Source: Plazaster borealis (Eukaryota; Echinodermata; Asteroidea; Forcipulatida; Labidiasteridae). From it: 64,000 nucleotides of DNA. The stretch lies in assembly GCA_021014325.1 (NCBI GenBank), contig CM037460.1, forward strand, positions 24,404,544 to 24,468,543, given 5' to 3'. The position numbers and the translations under genes were made by a program. The notes under the pieces are model-generated. The model had not been told where the DNA came from and searched no databases. It worked only from the letters and a program-made list of their open reading frames with translations. This document shows positions 27,416 to 38,120 of this stretch, piece by piece (the first letter of the stretch is position 1; every line of letters begins with the position of its first letter).

Positions 27416-27439
27416 TTCAGCAAGCTTACATGGCGTTGG

Positions 27440-27960
27440 CCAGTCTAGTATTTTACGTGTTTTTCTGGGTCAGTGGACACACCTTGGTCTGACACAACGT
27501 GCCCAAGATACAAAACTTCTTTTGAAACAGAAAACATTTTTTTGGTTTCAGTTTGAGGCCTGCGGCTGAAAGCCTGCTAAAAACTTCACCCAGTCGTGAG
27601 CTGTGTTCTTCAAAAGTCTGGGCAAATACCAAAATATCATCAATGTATACCAAACATGTCTGCCAATGTAAACCAGCTAGGACACGCTCCATTAATCTTT
27701 CGAAAGTACTCGGAGCATTACATAGGCCAAAAGGCATCATGTTAAACTCATATAAACCAGTTCCCGTTGTGAAAGCCGTTTTACACTTATCTTTGGGGTC
27801 AACTTCAACCTGCCAATAGCCACTAGCTAAGTCTAACGACGAGAACCACTTTGAGCCAGATAGTGTGTCAAGGCTGTCATCAACGCGTGGTAACGGGTAT
27901 GCATCCTTATAAGTGACATCGTTTAATTTTCTGTAATCGATGCAAAACCTAGTGGTCCCG
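27440..27960 (-). pseudogene. Gypsy pol: RT palm, broken by three frame changes
   Basis: The segment has FNMMPFGLCNAPSTFERLM and the active-site LVYIDDILVFA, plus LKPKKC of the RT thumb. Frame changes lie near 27,955 (A run), near 27,525 (AAG/TTTT region) and near 27,465 (A run), the last leading to a stop within the RT/RNase H connection. All are single-base and in or beside short homopolymers, so sequencing error is as plausible as true decay. Confidence 0.85.
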
Positions 27961-29974
27961 TCTTTTTAACCAGAATGACAGGACTTGCCCACGGGCTACT
28001 GGATGGAGAAATGACCCCTTTTTCTAACATGTCTTCTACCTGCTTTTGAGCCTCTGCTCGTTGGTGATGAGGTAATCTGCGCGCAGGCTGCCGTTTTGGC
28101 CTAGCATCAAAGGTTTCTATGTTATGATACACTACATTCGTTTGGCCAAGCTCCCCATCTTTTGAAAACACACTGTCATAATCATGTAACATGTTCTTTA
28201 ACTTAACTTTTTGTTCACCTGTTAAGTGTTCTGAACTTTTTTGATACAACTCTTCCAACTGAGAATTTGAGCCATTACTTGTGCATTCATGGTTTTCCAC
28301 AGCTTGAGTTACACTTGCAGGTTGCAAAACTGCTACCTGGGTACCTTTGTACACCGTAGTTGCATCTGTTTTCAAGTTTAACATTCTAATTGGCACATAG
28401 TTATTTTTATCACAATTGGCAAATGTACGTCCAATTAACATACTATTATCTTTGGTCACATAACATCTTGACTGTTCTAGTAACCCACCTCGTGTGCCTA
28501 TAGCACGAACATGTACTTCCCCTGGGACTATAGCCTCCTGACCCGACGGGATTGTAATAGTTTCTGCTACAGAAACCCTACAACAGTTACCAGTATCCAC
28601 ATTCTCAAGTGTCACTGGCACTTCAAATTTACCGAACCTCAACTTCTGTTTAGGCAAATCCAACACTCCTCCCTGATTTGAAAGAAAATCTAAGCCCAAA
28701 ATGCCAGCCTGCGTAATGGGTGCGACAAAAATTGCATGACGTCTTACAAGATTACCGAGTCTAATGACTATTTCTGCACAACCCTTCACCTTAAGTGCCG
28801 TACCTTCGGCAGCTATTATGGACTCACTACAAGAATGCAGTGTCTGTCTCACATTCAAAGGCAATAACTCCCAAGTAAGTGGGTGTAAAATTGTTACTGA
28901 TGACCCTGTATCTATATAAAATTTATCATCATCAATTTTTACATTACTCCTGTCAAATATTGTACTCTTGGCCTCACAGTTCAATGTTGGCTGTGTACCG
29001 GCCCCATACTCAGCCCCACCTGGTTTCCTGCTCGTGAGACGAGGTGTTCCGGAAAACTTGCGGTTGGTTGGGTTGGTTGGGTTGGGGGCATTATACGGAC
29101 ACTCGAACTGTCTGTGGCCTTCCTGCCTACAATTCCAACACACAATGGGACCCCTAGGTCGTCTAAGCCTATTACTCGACTGCTTTTCTTTGAGAATAGT
29201 CTGAAGCTCTTTTACAGTTTGTTCTAATTGTTCAACCTTACGTTTAAGACCATCCTGAGTAGGTACATGTAGCTCAGTATCACATGAGGCACTAGTAGTA
29301 GTTGGCTTACTCTGACATGCATTAGCACCTATCCTCTGCAACATATCAGTCTTGTTATACTCAACCTGAATAAAGGCCTCTTCTTCTAGTGCCGCAGTAA
29401 GGGCAGCTCTGAGGTCTCTAGGTTTAGTCCTTCTTACTTGCATTCTAACCTCAGGTAAGTCTAATGCCTCTATAAAATGATCTCTGCCTAACTCTTCCCT
29501 AAGTTCTGCTGATACCTCAGGGTACGCTTTAAAAACAAGTCTGCGAATATCACTAGCTAACTCGGGCAACTTCTCGCTTTTCCTGCGTGTTCTTACTTTA
29601 AGCTTAGCCCTATACAGACCTGTCTGTCCTTGCGGAGAAAATCGATCTTTCAACGCATTGACAACTGCAGAAAAATCAAGTTTAATTGAATCAGCTAAGT
29701 CAGTATAAACCTGGAGGGCTGGCCCTCGCAACCTCACGGCTAGAAATCTAGTTTTCTGGTCTAAGGACCACCCGTTTATCTGGCTACATAAATTCAAATT
29801 AGTTAACCAATCCTCGAATGACTTGCTACCATCGTAATTATCTGGCTGAACGACTGGCTTTACCGTGCCTGGCTGTCTTAAAGTACTACTTAAAGCTACT
29901 GGTACGTCATTAGTCCTATTGGGCATATTGGAACGTTGTGGTAATGAACAAAAATCAGTACTAGGAGTGTCCAA
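27923..29974 (-). CDS. Gypsy gag, protease and start of RT (683 codons)
   Basis: The N-terminal half is a capsid-like gag (FEDWLTNLNLC, then LKDRFSPQGQ), followed by a coiled-coil linker (VEQLEQTVKELQTILKEKQ) and a single CCHC zinc knuckle (CWNCRQEGHRQFEC). Next come an aspartic protease with FYIDTGSSVTIL and the ILGLDFL flap-side motif, and then the start of RT (EDMLEKGVISPSSSPWASP). The frame ends artificially at about 27,925, where RT continues in another frame. The true gag start is probably upstream (ATG at 30,189), joined by one frame change at about 30,050. Confidence 0.92.
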   Translation of the reverse strand: MDTPSTDFCSLPQRSNMPNRTNDVPVALSSTLRQPGTVKPVVQPDNYDGSKSFEDWLTNLNLCSQINGWSLDQKTRFLAVRLRGPALQVYTDLADSIKLDFSAVVNALKDRFSPQGQTGLYRAKLKVRTRRKSEKLPELASDIRRLVFKAYPEVSAELREELGRDHFIEALDLPEVRMQVRRTKPRDLRAALTAALEEEAFIQVEYNKTDMLQRIGANACQSKPTTTSASCDTELHVPTQDGLKRKVEQLEQTVKELQTILKEKQSSNRLRRPRGPIVCWNCRQEGHRQFECPYNAPNPTNPTNRKFSGTPRLTSRKPGGAEYGAGTQPTLNCEAKSTIFDRSNVKIDDDKFYIDTGSSVTILHPLTWELLPLNVRQTLHSCSESIIAAEGTALKVKGCAEIVIRLGNLVRRHAIFVAPITQAGILGLDFLSNQGGVLDLPKQKLRFGKFEVPVTLENVDTGNCCRVSVAETITIPSGQEAIVPGEVHVRAIGTRGGLLEQSRCYVTKDNSMLIGRTFANCDKNNYVPIRMLNLKTDATTVYKGTQVAVLQPASVTQAVENHECTSNGSNSQLEELYQKSSEHLTGEQKVKLKNMLHDYDSVFSKDGELGQTNVVYHNIETFDARPKRQPARRLPHHQRAEAQKQVEDMLEKGVISPSSSPWASPVILVKKTGPLGFASITEN

Positions 29975-29989
29975 ACTAGGAGAACCAGC

Positions 29990-30189
29990 ACCTAAAACTT
30001 CATTTACAACTATAGGAGTGTCCCGAGGTGGCAGTCTTAGTCTACCCGAAGGGCAGACCTGTGGCTGGGAACACTGGAACTTTGTGTCGTCCTTAACTCA
30101 GCCAGCCTTTCTCTTCTAGACTGTATTTCCTCGTCTAAAAGTCTTAGTGTTTGGTTCAACTGACCAGCCAAATCTGTTCTCGATCCCAT
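29990..30189 (-). CDS. Gypsy gag N-terminus (frame-shifted from the main gag frame)
   Basis: The ATG at 30,189 (MGSRTDLAGQL) opens a helical, charged segment (LLDEEIQSRRERLAELR) that runs about 50 codons to a stop. A second frame then gives GRLRLPPRDTPIV and continues openly into the main gag frame. This is the expected gag start, just inside the 5' LTR and leader. Confidence 0.6.
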
Positions 30190-30257
30190 CTTAAGTAATT
30201 GAGTCGTACCTAATTAAATAAATAATTTATCCGCAATCCCACCGCTGCCACCAAAAC

Positions 30258-31734
30258 TGTAGCGGATTAAATTCACCGCCAGTAGAAATTAGGAATACGA
30301 ACAACTAAAATCACTAAGAGAAATCGAGAACAGAATAATTGAAACAAGATGGAAACGAAATGCCGATACATAGTTATATTTTATCCCTTAACGGGACCAT
30401 CCAAACAACGTATACCAAATGACAAGGCTTTTTGCCACAAAGGAAAATACTAAACAAAGTCTGGCAAAGCAAAGATTTCGGGACACTCCTAAACTAAAAT
30501 AAATAAATGGTATTACCTAAATAATGGTCGGATGACTGGCTGCAACTTATACAACTTAAACAACCCAACTTTATACAGAAAAACTAACACCCAGCCTCCG
30601 ACCACAACCTCCTGCTCCCTGCCACAGGACAAGACTGCCACCCCGAGCTCTAAGGCCCAGTGGTTTTATTAGAGTGGTCTGTAAGATTAACAATAACCAT
30701 TAACTGCATTCCTTCTCCCAGATAGGGAGAACTGGAATGTCTAATTATTACAAGACAATTACAAATAACTGCATTCCTTCTCCCAGACCGAGAAATTGGA
30801 ATGACTCTTAAATATTACAAGACAATAACTGCATTCCTTCTCCCAGACCGAGAAACTGGAATGACTCTTAAATATTACAAGACAATAACCAATAACTGCA
30901 TTCCTTCTCCCAGACCGAGAAATTGGAATGACTCTTAAATATTACAAGACAATAACTGCATTCCTTCTCCCAGACCGAGAAACTGGAATGACTCTTAAAT
31001 ATTACAAGACAATAACCAATAACTGCATTCCTTCTCCCAGATAGGGAGAACTGGAATGTCTAATTATTACAAGACAATTACAAATAACTGCATTCCTTCT
31101 CCCAGACCGAGAAATTGGAATGACTCTTAAATATTACAAGACAATAACTGCATTCCTTCTCCCAGACCGAGAAACTGGAATGACTCTTAAATATTACAAG
31201 ACAATAACCAATAACTGCATTCCTTCTCCCCGACTGAGAAACTGGAATGACTCTTAAATATTACAAGACAATAACCAATAACTGCATTCCTTCTCCCCGA
31301 CTGAGAAACTGGAATGACTCTTAAATATTACAAGACAATAACCAATAACTGCATTCCTTCTCCCCGACTGTGAAACTGGAATGACTCTTAAATATTACAA
31401 GACAATAACCAATAACTGCATTCCTTCTCCCAGATAGGGAGAACTGGAATGTCTAATTATTACAAGACAATTACAAATAACTGCATTCCTTCTCCCAGAC
31501 CGAGAAATTGGAATGACTCTTAAATATTACAAGACAATAACTGCATTCCTTCTCCCAGACCGAGAAACTGGAATGACTCTTAAATATTACAAGACAATAA
31601 CCAATAACTGCATTCCTTCTCCCCGACTGAGAAACTGGAATGACTCTTAAATATTACAACACAATAACCAATAACTGCATTCCTTCTCCCCGACTGAGAA
31701 ACTGGAATGACTCTTAATCATCTTATCCATCACA
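30258..31734 (-). repeat. Gypsy 5' LTR (1,477 bp)
   Basis: Same sequence as the other LTR, but the internal array is longer (16 units against 9), which accounts for the 453-bp length difference. Transcription of the element would start in this LTR and proceed leftward. Confidence 0.92.
30702..31714. repeat. Hairpin tandem array in the 5' LTR, 16 units
   Basis: Same unit as the array at 24,250-24,811. The order of sub-types is A-B-C-B-C-A-B-C-D-D-D-A-B-C-D-D by eye. Since the two LTRs are made identical at insertion, the difference must have arisen later by unequal exchange, replication slippage or assembly collapse. Confidence 0.85.
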
Positions 31735-32690
31735 CTATGTACTATAGTGGCCAGGCAGTCATAGTGTGGCAATTTGTGCTGTTACCTTTGGTGAGTTCAA
31801 TTAAATATGCTTACTGTATTTCATTTAGTAAATGTGGAAATGATTTTGCTCCTTATATATTTGATACTGTCATTTAGAAATTGAGAGACAATTCATCAAT
31901 AATTATTGTGTACTTTGGGAGCTCATTGTAAGGATTTTGGGCAAGTATTCACAGGAATAGATCTTCCTAAATTTCATTTATAACAGTATTTTGGTGTCCC
32001 AAATAAGTACACTTTTCACTCCATGGGATTGATTAAAGTTCATTTTTTCCAAAGTTTATTTATTTACTGTGCTAAACAATATTAAGTGTTCTTTATTTAT
32101 GATTTCTTACAGCTAATCGGTTTTCTGGCTTTCCGGATGCGATTATGCAGTTTAAATACAGCTACCAAGTTTTGCTGTGGAAGTTTGTGATGATGTTGTG
32201 TAGCTGTTATGGATGCATTAAACTGTATTAGCAATCAAGCAAATTGTGTGTTTTATTGAGCGGTTGAACTGGACCACTATATTAATGTTTGTCGCGGCCG
32301 GTGAATAGTCGAGTCGCGTTGACACTCAGCTCTCCGCGATCGAAGACTGCTCTCGCGAGATTACTGCTCTCGCGCGAGGGTGCTGGCTGCAATCACCGAC
32401 CTTCCCATTCAATGCATGCTATGCGAGTTCCGACCTATACAATACCCGATTACGAATACAATGCCACTTTGCATGCGTCTGTTGCATAGTCTGGTACCTG
32501 CTGTTTGTTTTGTCCGTCAGGCGTTCTTTTGAGATGGGTTTATATTCTTATTTCAGAATCATAGTTTCGGTAGACGTCTCGGAGCCCTTTTTTGTTTTGG
32601 TTTTTTTTTGGGGGGGGGGTGTTTTTTGGGATGTGTACCGTTGATTAAAATATGTGTCATTATTAATTTATTATTCAGAAATAAGCACAG
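31735..32690. other. Intergenic sequence right of Gypsy, no gene recognised
   Basis: AT-rich sequence, then a GC-richer patch with GCGAGA and CGCGATCG at about 32,285-32,400 that could be a promoter or CpG patch for the downstream gene, and a T/G run at 32,597-32,625. None of this is proved by motifs. Confidence 0.4.
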
Positions 32691-33215
32691 GTTAAGGAAC
32701 GGTTAATAAAGTTGGAGCAGAATTCCGGGGGAACGGCAGAAGCGCGTCCCTCTTTCTGGAGCTTGTTCCGGAGGGGGAAACGTCGCACTTCAAAGGTTGC
32801 CCAGCACCCGGTGCTGGAGCAAACCAACACCCAGTCACCAAGCATGAAAGTCAAGTACCAAGATCTCTTGGACGAGTCGTGCAGACTTCAGGTGCAGGTG
32901 GTTGAAGAAACTCGGAACCCTCCACGGAATAGAAGGCCTTCACCAATAATATGTGAAGGTTTGGAAGAGAGTAGTGAGTTTGGCGGGAAAACCGTGAGTA
33001 TCAGAAGAGAACCAACGGTTTTCGAGAAGAGAGATATGAGTGAAATGAGTGGTGGAAGTATTACAGGAGTAGATTTGAGTTTCAACATTAAAACGAAGCG
33101 GCTTAAACAAGACCGAGTTGTAAAACACACTCTCCAAGCTAGCAGGAGCTCAGTCAAGGAAAACCTGCTGGTTGTAGATATCGATAGCACCGGCAAGAAT
33201 GTGGTGCCAGCAGAT
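32691..33215 (+). CDS. Unidentified gene, first recognisable coding exon
   Basis: The sequence is open without stop from an AG at 32,690 (preceded by AAATAAGCACAG) to a GTAAGT donor after 33,215, giving 175 codons with no ATG at the front, so a start in an upstream exon is expected. The protein is basic and Ser/Arg-rich at the N-terminus (SFWSLFRRGKRRTSK), then charged, with KVKYQDLLDESCRLQVQVV, a likely coiled coil. No family is recognised. It is followed within 60 bp by a foldback element, then by more coding-like fragments at 34,455-35,726 that may belong to the same gene. Confidence 0.5.
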
Positions 33216-33274
33216 GTAAGTGTTGCCCATGCACTCCACACACATCAGACGAAAGCACGGATCTCCGAAGAGGA

Positions 33275-33959
33275 CCGGTGTCACAGGGAATTCTGTCCCC
33301 CCGCACAGCGGTCTGGGGGGACAGAATCCCCTAGGGAAATGTGTCCCCCGCCCAGGGTTTTCTGTCCGCCAGGGGAATTTGTCCCCCCTCTCACATTTGT
33401 TCCCTTGTTTGCCTCTGTGCGACACTTGAAATCTTTTTAACTATGTAAAATCAAGCATGAGAATGGGCGATGATGACAAAACCGGAAATCCATCGTACGA
33501 AAAATAAATCGGAAAATTCCAACGCTAAAAATGCAAAGTTATCCGGATTCTGGGCAATGTCCGTAATTTGGGCAAAGTGACCCAGGCGTCAGCGCCGCAC
33601 TCAGTGAAGTGTTGTCAGTTGACTTTTCTTTTCAAAGTCTCCACACACAAAAATGTTCCTTTGCTTAAAATTATTGACTAAAATAGTAACAATAAGATAA
33701 TACTTCTATTATAAACCAGCAAAGCCAGGTGAATAAAGCAAGTTTATTGATTTAGTTCCGTTGGTGGACGCTCGTGCCTGGGGGACATATTCTCCGTTGG
33801 AGGACACAATCTCCGTTGAGCACGGCGGACAGAATAACCTAACGAGAGACAGTTTATCCTAGGAGATACTGTCTCGGGGGACGTTGTACCCTAAAAAACC
33901 AGGTAAAGTTGTCCGGGGGGACAGATTCACCGGGGGGACAGAATCTCCGTCCACACCGG
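33275..33959. mobile_element. Foldback element rich in GGGGGACA motifs
   Basis: The ends CCGGTGTCACAGGGAATTCT and AGAATCTCCGTCCACACCGG are imperfect inverted copies. Both arms contain clustered variants of GGGGGACAGAATC or its complement (left 33,285-33,400, right 33,777-33,955). It lies in the apparent intron just after the exon ending at 33,215. The middle is AT-rich and non-coding. Confidence 0.65.
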
Positions 33960-34454
33960 CGGAGGGAAGCGTAAAATTACATACCCAAGTCAACCGACTA
34001 TGGGCAAGGGCTCTGGCAGGGTTGAAGCAAAGTAGCAGCAGCAAACGATGTGGGTTTGCTGCGAAGTCTGAAAACAGGGCGTAAGGAAACGTTCAATCAT
34101 TTCAGATGGTATAAACAAGATCCAAGGTAAAACATCTTGTAGCCCGATACCGGTGTTAACATCGCAGAATGAGAGCAGACCTTGCGAAGCAACATGTACA
34201 TCTAAGAAGCTACTGAGAGTCAAGTCCGAGGAAAGGGGACGGTCTTGGTTCAACGGAGGTTGTATAAGTGTGTGATCAGTACTACTCTTGATCGTCCAGC
34301 CACTTTGTCGAACGGCAAGATACACAAGGAAAACTTCGTAAGACTTCCAACAAAAGGAAATCTCTACTGCGGGTGAGAAAGAGGATCAGTAAAATTCCAG
34401 TGTCGACTTGGAGGACGAGAAGAGATGAGATCAACAAGAAGAGGCGTGACACGT

Positions 34455-35726
34455 GACATTCTCTGAGTCTTGTTTAGCGTTGGAAAAAGAGAAAGAGCTG
34501 TCGCTGGAAAATGAAAAAGAATTGTTTCGATATTTCATGAATCTACATTTCGCCCGGGCCAAAAAACAAAGCCACGAAAAAGTACAACAGAATCAAAACA
34601 ACAGGTGGGGGTGCAGCTAGACACTGCGCTGGAGAATGCAAGATAAAGCCCATAGTTTCAGACGAACTGAAGTTACTACAGAAACGCAAACAAGATCTCG
34701 ACAGGCTTAAGAAGGAGAGTGCAACTGCAAAGTGGAGAAGAAAGTCCGAGCCTGAAATCTCTTAAGCCAATAATCACGCTTGCCAAGCAAAGGTCCCAGA
34801 CGAGGAAACAGTTACATCATTCGTCGGTGAGAGTGAGCTGACGAATAATACATACAAAGAGTTGGGACCGGTCATCAAAGACACTCCCAGCATGTGGGAT
34901 AGGATTTGCAGTTAGGCCTACCCCTGTGAGTCTGAAACCATCCAATGGGAACAAAATTCAGACGATGAGTTTATTTAATACCTGGAAGCTCTGATGAAGC
35001 AGGAAGCGATGCAAGAGGAGCAGTGGGAGCTCACCGCCCAAGGGGTGTGGTCTTACATCTGCCACGATGACGACGAGCATGGGGAGGAAACTGAAGACTA
35101 CCTGAGCAGGAACGACGGTGACAAGGACTTGATGGTTGAGAGGAACTTGCAGTCAATCATCCGTCAATACAGAGAAGTGGGCGCATTGAACGACCTCGTC
35201 AGAATGTCAAACCTACCAGGATCTCCAAGAAAGAAAGTCAAACAAGCCGTTCTTAAGTATGCCCGTATGCCAAGGTCCAGTGCCCCTTACTATCATGGGG
35301 CAGGAAAAGGCCGAAGCGGTGTCTTTACTCTCAACAAACCTTTACCGGGAAACACGAAGGTATTTTTGTGGGGGGAGGGGGGTCCCGCTGTTTGAGGACC
35401 TCAACCAAGTGTTTGACAAACTTGACTTGTTGAGGGGGAAACAAAACAAACTTATAGAATATTATTTGAGGGTGGAATTTCTAGCACGTAATGAATTTGA
35501 GCTACCGAGGACGAGAAGGAAGAAAGTGAATCAAAGACAGCCTCTCTGGGAGTTAAATGCTACGCTAATGCTGATATACGAAACCAAAATAAAGTCGAGC
35601 ACATGCACTTATCGACGTCATGGAAACCATCGCAGAGGAGGACGAAGACGTTTGGTAACCCCGGTGATGTGCTCAAGAAATGACGCAAAGACGAGCACAA
35701 GTTCCGGAGCAGGGGGAGGGGATTGA
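34455..35726 (+). pseudogene. Degenerate coding segments of an unidentified gene
   Basis: Successive stretches look coding but stop or change frame: SCLALEKEKELSLENEKEL then RYFMNLHFARAKKQ (34,469-34,612); SDELKLLQKRKQDLDRLKK (34,660-34,730); VPDEETVTSFVGESELTN (34,796-34,915); a 130-codon acidic segment with EEQWELTAQGVWSYI and VERNLQSIIRQYREVGAL (34,994-35,280); and, in another frame, LFEDLNQVFDKLDLLRGKQ then a basic tail (35,385-35,726). No intron signals separate them. The mix suggests a decayed gene, or a real gene with sequence errors. No family is recognised. Confidence 0.45.
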
Positions 35727-36251
35727 ATTGAAGGAGGAGTGTCTAAAAGCACCGGTGAGAACAAAACTAATGTGACTGGGCAAGTGAAGATAATTGTCAA
35801 AGCAAGTAAAGATTGATGGAATACACCGAAAGTATTGTGGGTGATACGGAATTTATTGTTTTGATCAACGGGTGGTGAACACTTCAGGACTATAGTTACG
35901 ATAACCTCTCCTTGAAGATTAATAGTTAAAATTAATCATGAAAAGTACGTATGGCTGTTGAAGACATCCAAAAGGAACACTAAACAAAGTAACTGTTTCC
36001 CATGACATTTCATAAAAATAATGTCGTTTTTTGAAAGTTTGTTCGCATGTACCCGTCGACTTCAAAGCGACAACTTTTGCACTTTTGGGCCCAAAGCTGT
36101 CAATCAAACAAACATTCACAATACACGCGATCGTCGAGGCCGATCTGCTCAACCCACATCCCCCACAGTGGGCGGTCTATTTGCCGCTTCACTAGTTCAT
36201 TCATAAAGTAACTGCACATCAGTTCTGTAAACCCTATCGTGGTGTGATAGC

Positions 36252-36471
36252 GGTTACACAGAGCTGTGTATTGAGAGAGTTGCGACATGGAGGGACCAGC
36301 TTTCTCCGGTCACGTGGTTGCTGGACGCCATTTTGTTCCCAAATGCAGCACAACCCAATGGGCAGACTAGTCTGGCACCCTGTATTCGCCAATGCATTTT
36401 TTGGAGACAAAATGGCTTCTAATCGCAAGTTGCCGCAACTCTCTCAATACACGGCTCTGCGGTTACAGGAA
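36252..36471. repeat. Foldback element 1
   Basis: Inverted arms share GTGTATTGAGAGAGTTGCG (left about 36,267) and CGCAACTCTCTCAATACAC (right about 36,434). The inner part shares CCATTTTGT with ACAAAATGG. It is about 220 bp. Confidence 0.65.
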
Positions 36472-36479
36472 TGATAGCG

Positions 36480-36837
36480 CCCTCCTGTGGCGAGTGGTTC
36501 GTGGGGTGATAGCGGTTTATAGCGATTAGGTTTTCGTGACTACACGACTGGAGCGTCTTGGAACCAAGACTACATGCTGACTAGACTTGGTTCAAGTCGG
36601 GTCTCGTGCTAATCGAGTCAATGGCTAGGTAGCGCTGATGAGCTTTATTCACACGCGCCCTCTAGTGTCAATTAATTGCCAATCCAGTGAGTTGGCTCGC
36701 GAATGCAGTTGTTGGCACTTTCCTGGCGAGTGAGGGCGCACAACAAAGTGGTGAAATAAAGCTGCGATTATTAGTGGATTAATCAGACGACGAAGGACTC
36801 GACGAAAGTTCGACTTGGGTCAAGTCTACATGCTGAC
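36480..36837. other. Repeat-rich spacer with AGACTACATGCTGACTAG units
   Basis: The phrase AGACTACATGCTGACTAG recurs at about 36,570 and, in variant form, at 36,824 and 37,062. Fragments of related foldback elements fill the gap. No gene. Confidence 0.45.
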
Positions 36838-37067
36838 TAGTCTTGGCCCAAGACGTCAGTGATCGATAGCGGATAGTGTACTGCGCTCGGTTACAACTCG
36901 TTATAGCGCGCCCTCTTGTGGCTTGAATTACCCAACTTGACTGGCTCTCACACTACCAGTCAAGTTGGGTAAATCTTGCCGTAAGAGCTAGGGCGCGCTA
37001 TAATGATTTACAACGAGCGCGCAGTACACTATCCGCTATCGATCACTGACGCCTTGGGCCAAGACTA
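36838..37067. repeat. Foldback element 2
   Basis: Arms of about 100 bp: TAGTCTTGGCCCAAG at the left and CTTGGGCCAAGACTA at the right, with a long shared GATCGATAGCGGATAGTG and AGTACACTATCCGCTATCG. The centre pairs TTACCCAACTTGACTGG with CCAGTCAAGTTGGGTAA. It can form a near-complete hairpin. Confidence 0.75.
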
Positions 37068-37452
37068 CATGCTGACTGGCTAATCGTAATTTTTTTACGT
37101 TACGGTACATGTCATGCAAAGTAACCGGCTCAATCGACCTTTAATCGACCTTATGCACATGACGTCATTTGAGTACTCTAAAGAGGGTAGCTCATTGGCT
37201 GATCCTGTGCGCCGTGCGTACTTAGCTGCGCGTTTTCCATTGTTTCGTCATAGTTTTACCTCTAAGATGGCGGCTCGATGACGTCAATGCATTTAAGGTC
37301 TAATGTAAATGATGTTACAGGTTAGCTCGTTAAAGTTTGTCACTCGGCCTGTGCGTACTTAGTGTAATGTGGAGCATCTTGGAGTTCCAGCGATAATTTT
37401 GACAGCACCCACAAAATCATTAATGTCAATAACAATTACCCAGCGTGCGTCT
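37068..37452. other. Spacer with an AAGATGGCGGC-type repeat
   Basis: The region contains ATGACGTCA twice and AAGATGGCGGCTCGATGACG (37,266-37,285), typical of interspersed repeat sequence. No gene is supported. Confidence 0.4.
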
Positions 37453-37822
37453 CTAGACTCTAGCTATATAGTACTGGGGTGCGTTTTGGCGGCTGTAACC
37501 AATAATTGTTTCTGACGTCATAACCAAAACGGTAACCGGGACAATTATTATTGTAGTACCAATGTTGTTATGTGCTTTTTATGTATTTTAATCTATCATT
37601 GTTTTAATTGATTACCAGTATTTGTAATAATTATGTAAAGTGCATTGAGATTATTTGTTGATGTAATGCGCTATATAAGAATTAAATGTTATTATTATTA
37701 TTAACCGAGCTCACAACTCGGTTATCGTTCAGTCTGAAGAGCAGAACCAACGACCAACAACCGAAACAGTTTTTGGTTACCGCCGCCAAAACGCACCCCT
37801 GTAGTAGCTAGCTAGAGTCTAG
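37453..37822. mobile_element. MITE with about 45-bp terminal inverted repeats
   Basis: The ends CTAGACTCTAGCTA (left) and TAGCTAGAGTCTAG (right) extend inward as GGGGTGCGTTTTGGCGGC and its inverse at 37,782-37,798. The interior holds a LINE/SINE-like 3' tail with GCGCTATATAAGAATTAAA and ATT repeats (37,640-37,702), so one repeat appears nested in another. Confidence 0.65.
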
Positions 37823-38006
37823 ACTGCAGTCCATGATTCCATTGTCCACTGACTCATCCTTTTTAACATTGATTTCACTCAAACAATTAAGGGGGAAAAG
37901 GCCACGGTGAATGGTGTATCAGTAGGAGGTTCCTGTATTCGGAGTGACCTGTTATCGGGACATCGACTTGTTTACGTCACTGCGCGCGATGTAAACAACC
38001 CCTAGA

Positions 38007-38120
38007 TTTTTTTGGTGGTGGATGGGGGACCCGATGTCAGGTATGTGGACAATGTAACTTCGTACGAAGTTACATTGTCCACATACCTGACATCGGGTCC
38101 CCCATCCTCCACCAAAAAAA
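38007..38120. repeat. Near-perfect 114-bp palindrome without loop
   Basis: The sequence is symmetrical about 38,063/38,064 (centre ACTTCGTACGAAGT), with 56 of 57 base pairs matching by eye. It can extrude as a cruciform. It may be a homoplasmid-like foldback, a MITE remnant or an assembly join artefact. Confidence 0.85.

Larger units (their letters stand above)
23806..31734 (-). mobile_element. Ty3/Gypsy LTR retrotransposon, 7.9 kb
   Basis: Two LTRs (23,806-24,829 and 30,258-31,734) flank gag-pol on the minus strand in the order gag zinc knuckle, protease, RT, RNase H, integrase. On the coding strand the LTRs run TGTGATGG...CCGCTACA. A purine-rich tract (GTGGGAGGAGGGTAG) lies just before the 3' LTR (24,830-24,846), and a GGTGGCAGCGGTGGG tract just after the 5' LTR is the likely primer-binding region. 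Apart from array copy number the LTRs are almost identical, so the insertion is young. No exact target duplication was found (TATAT against TATGT at best). Confidence 0.92.
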
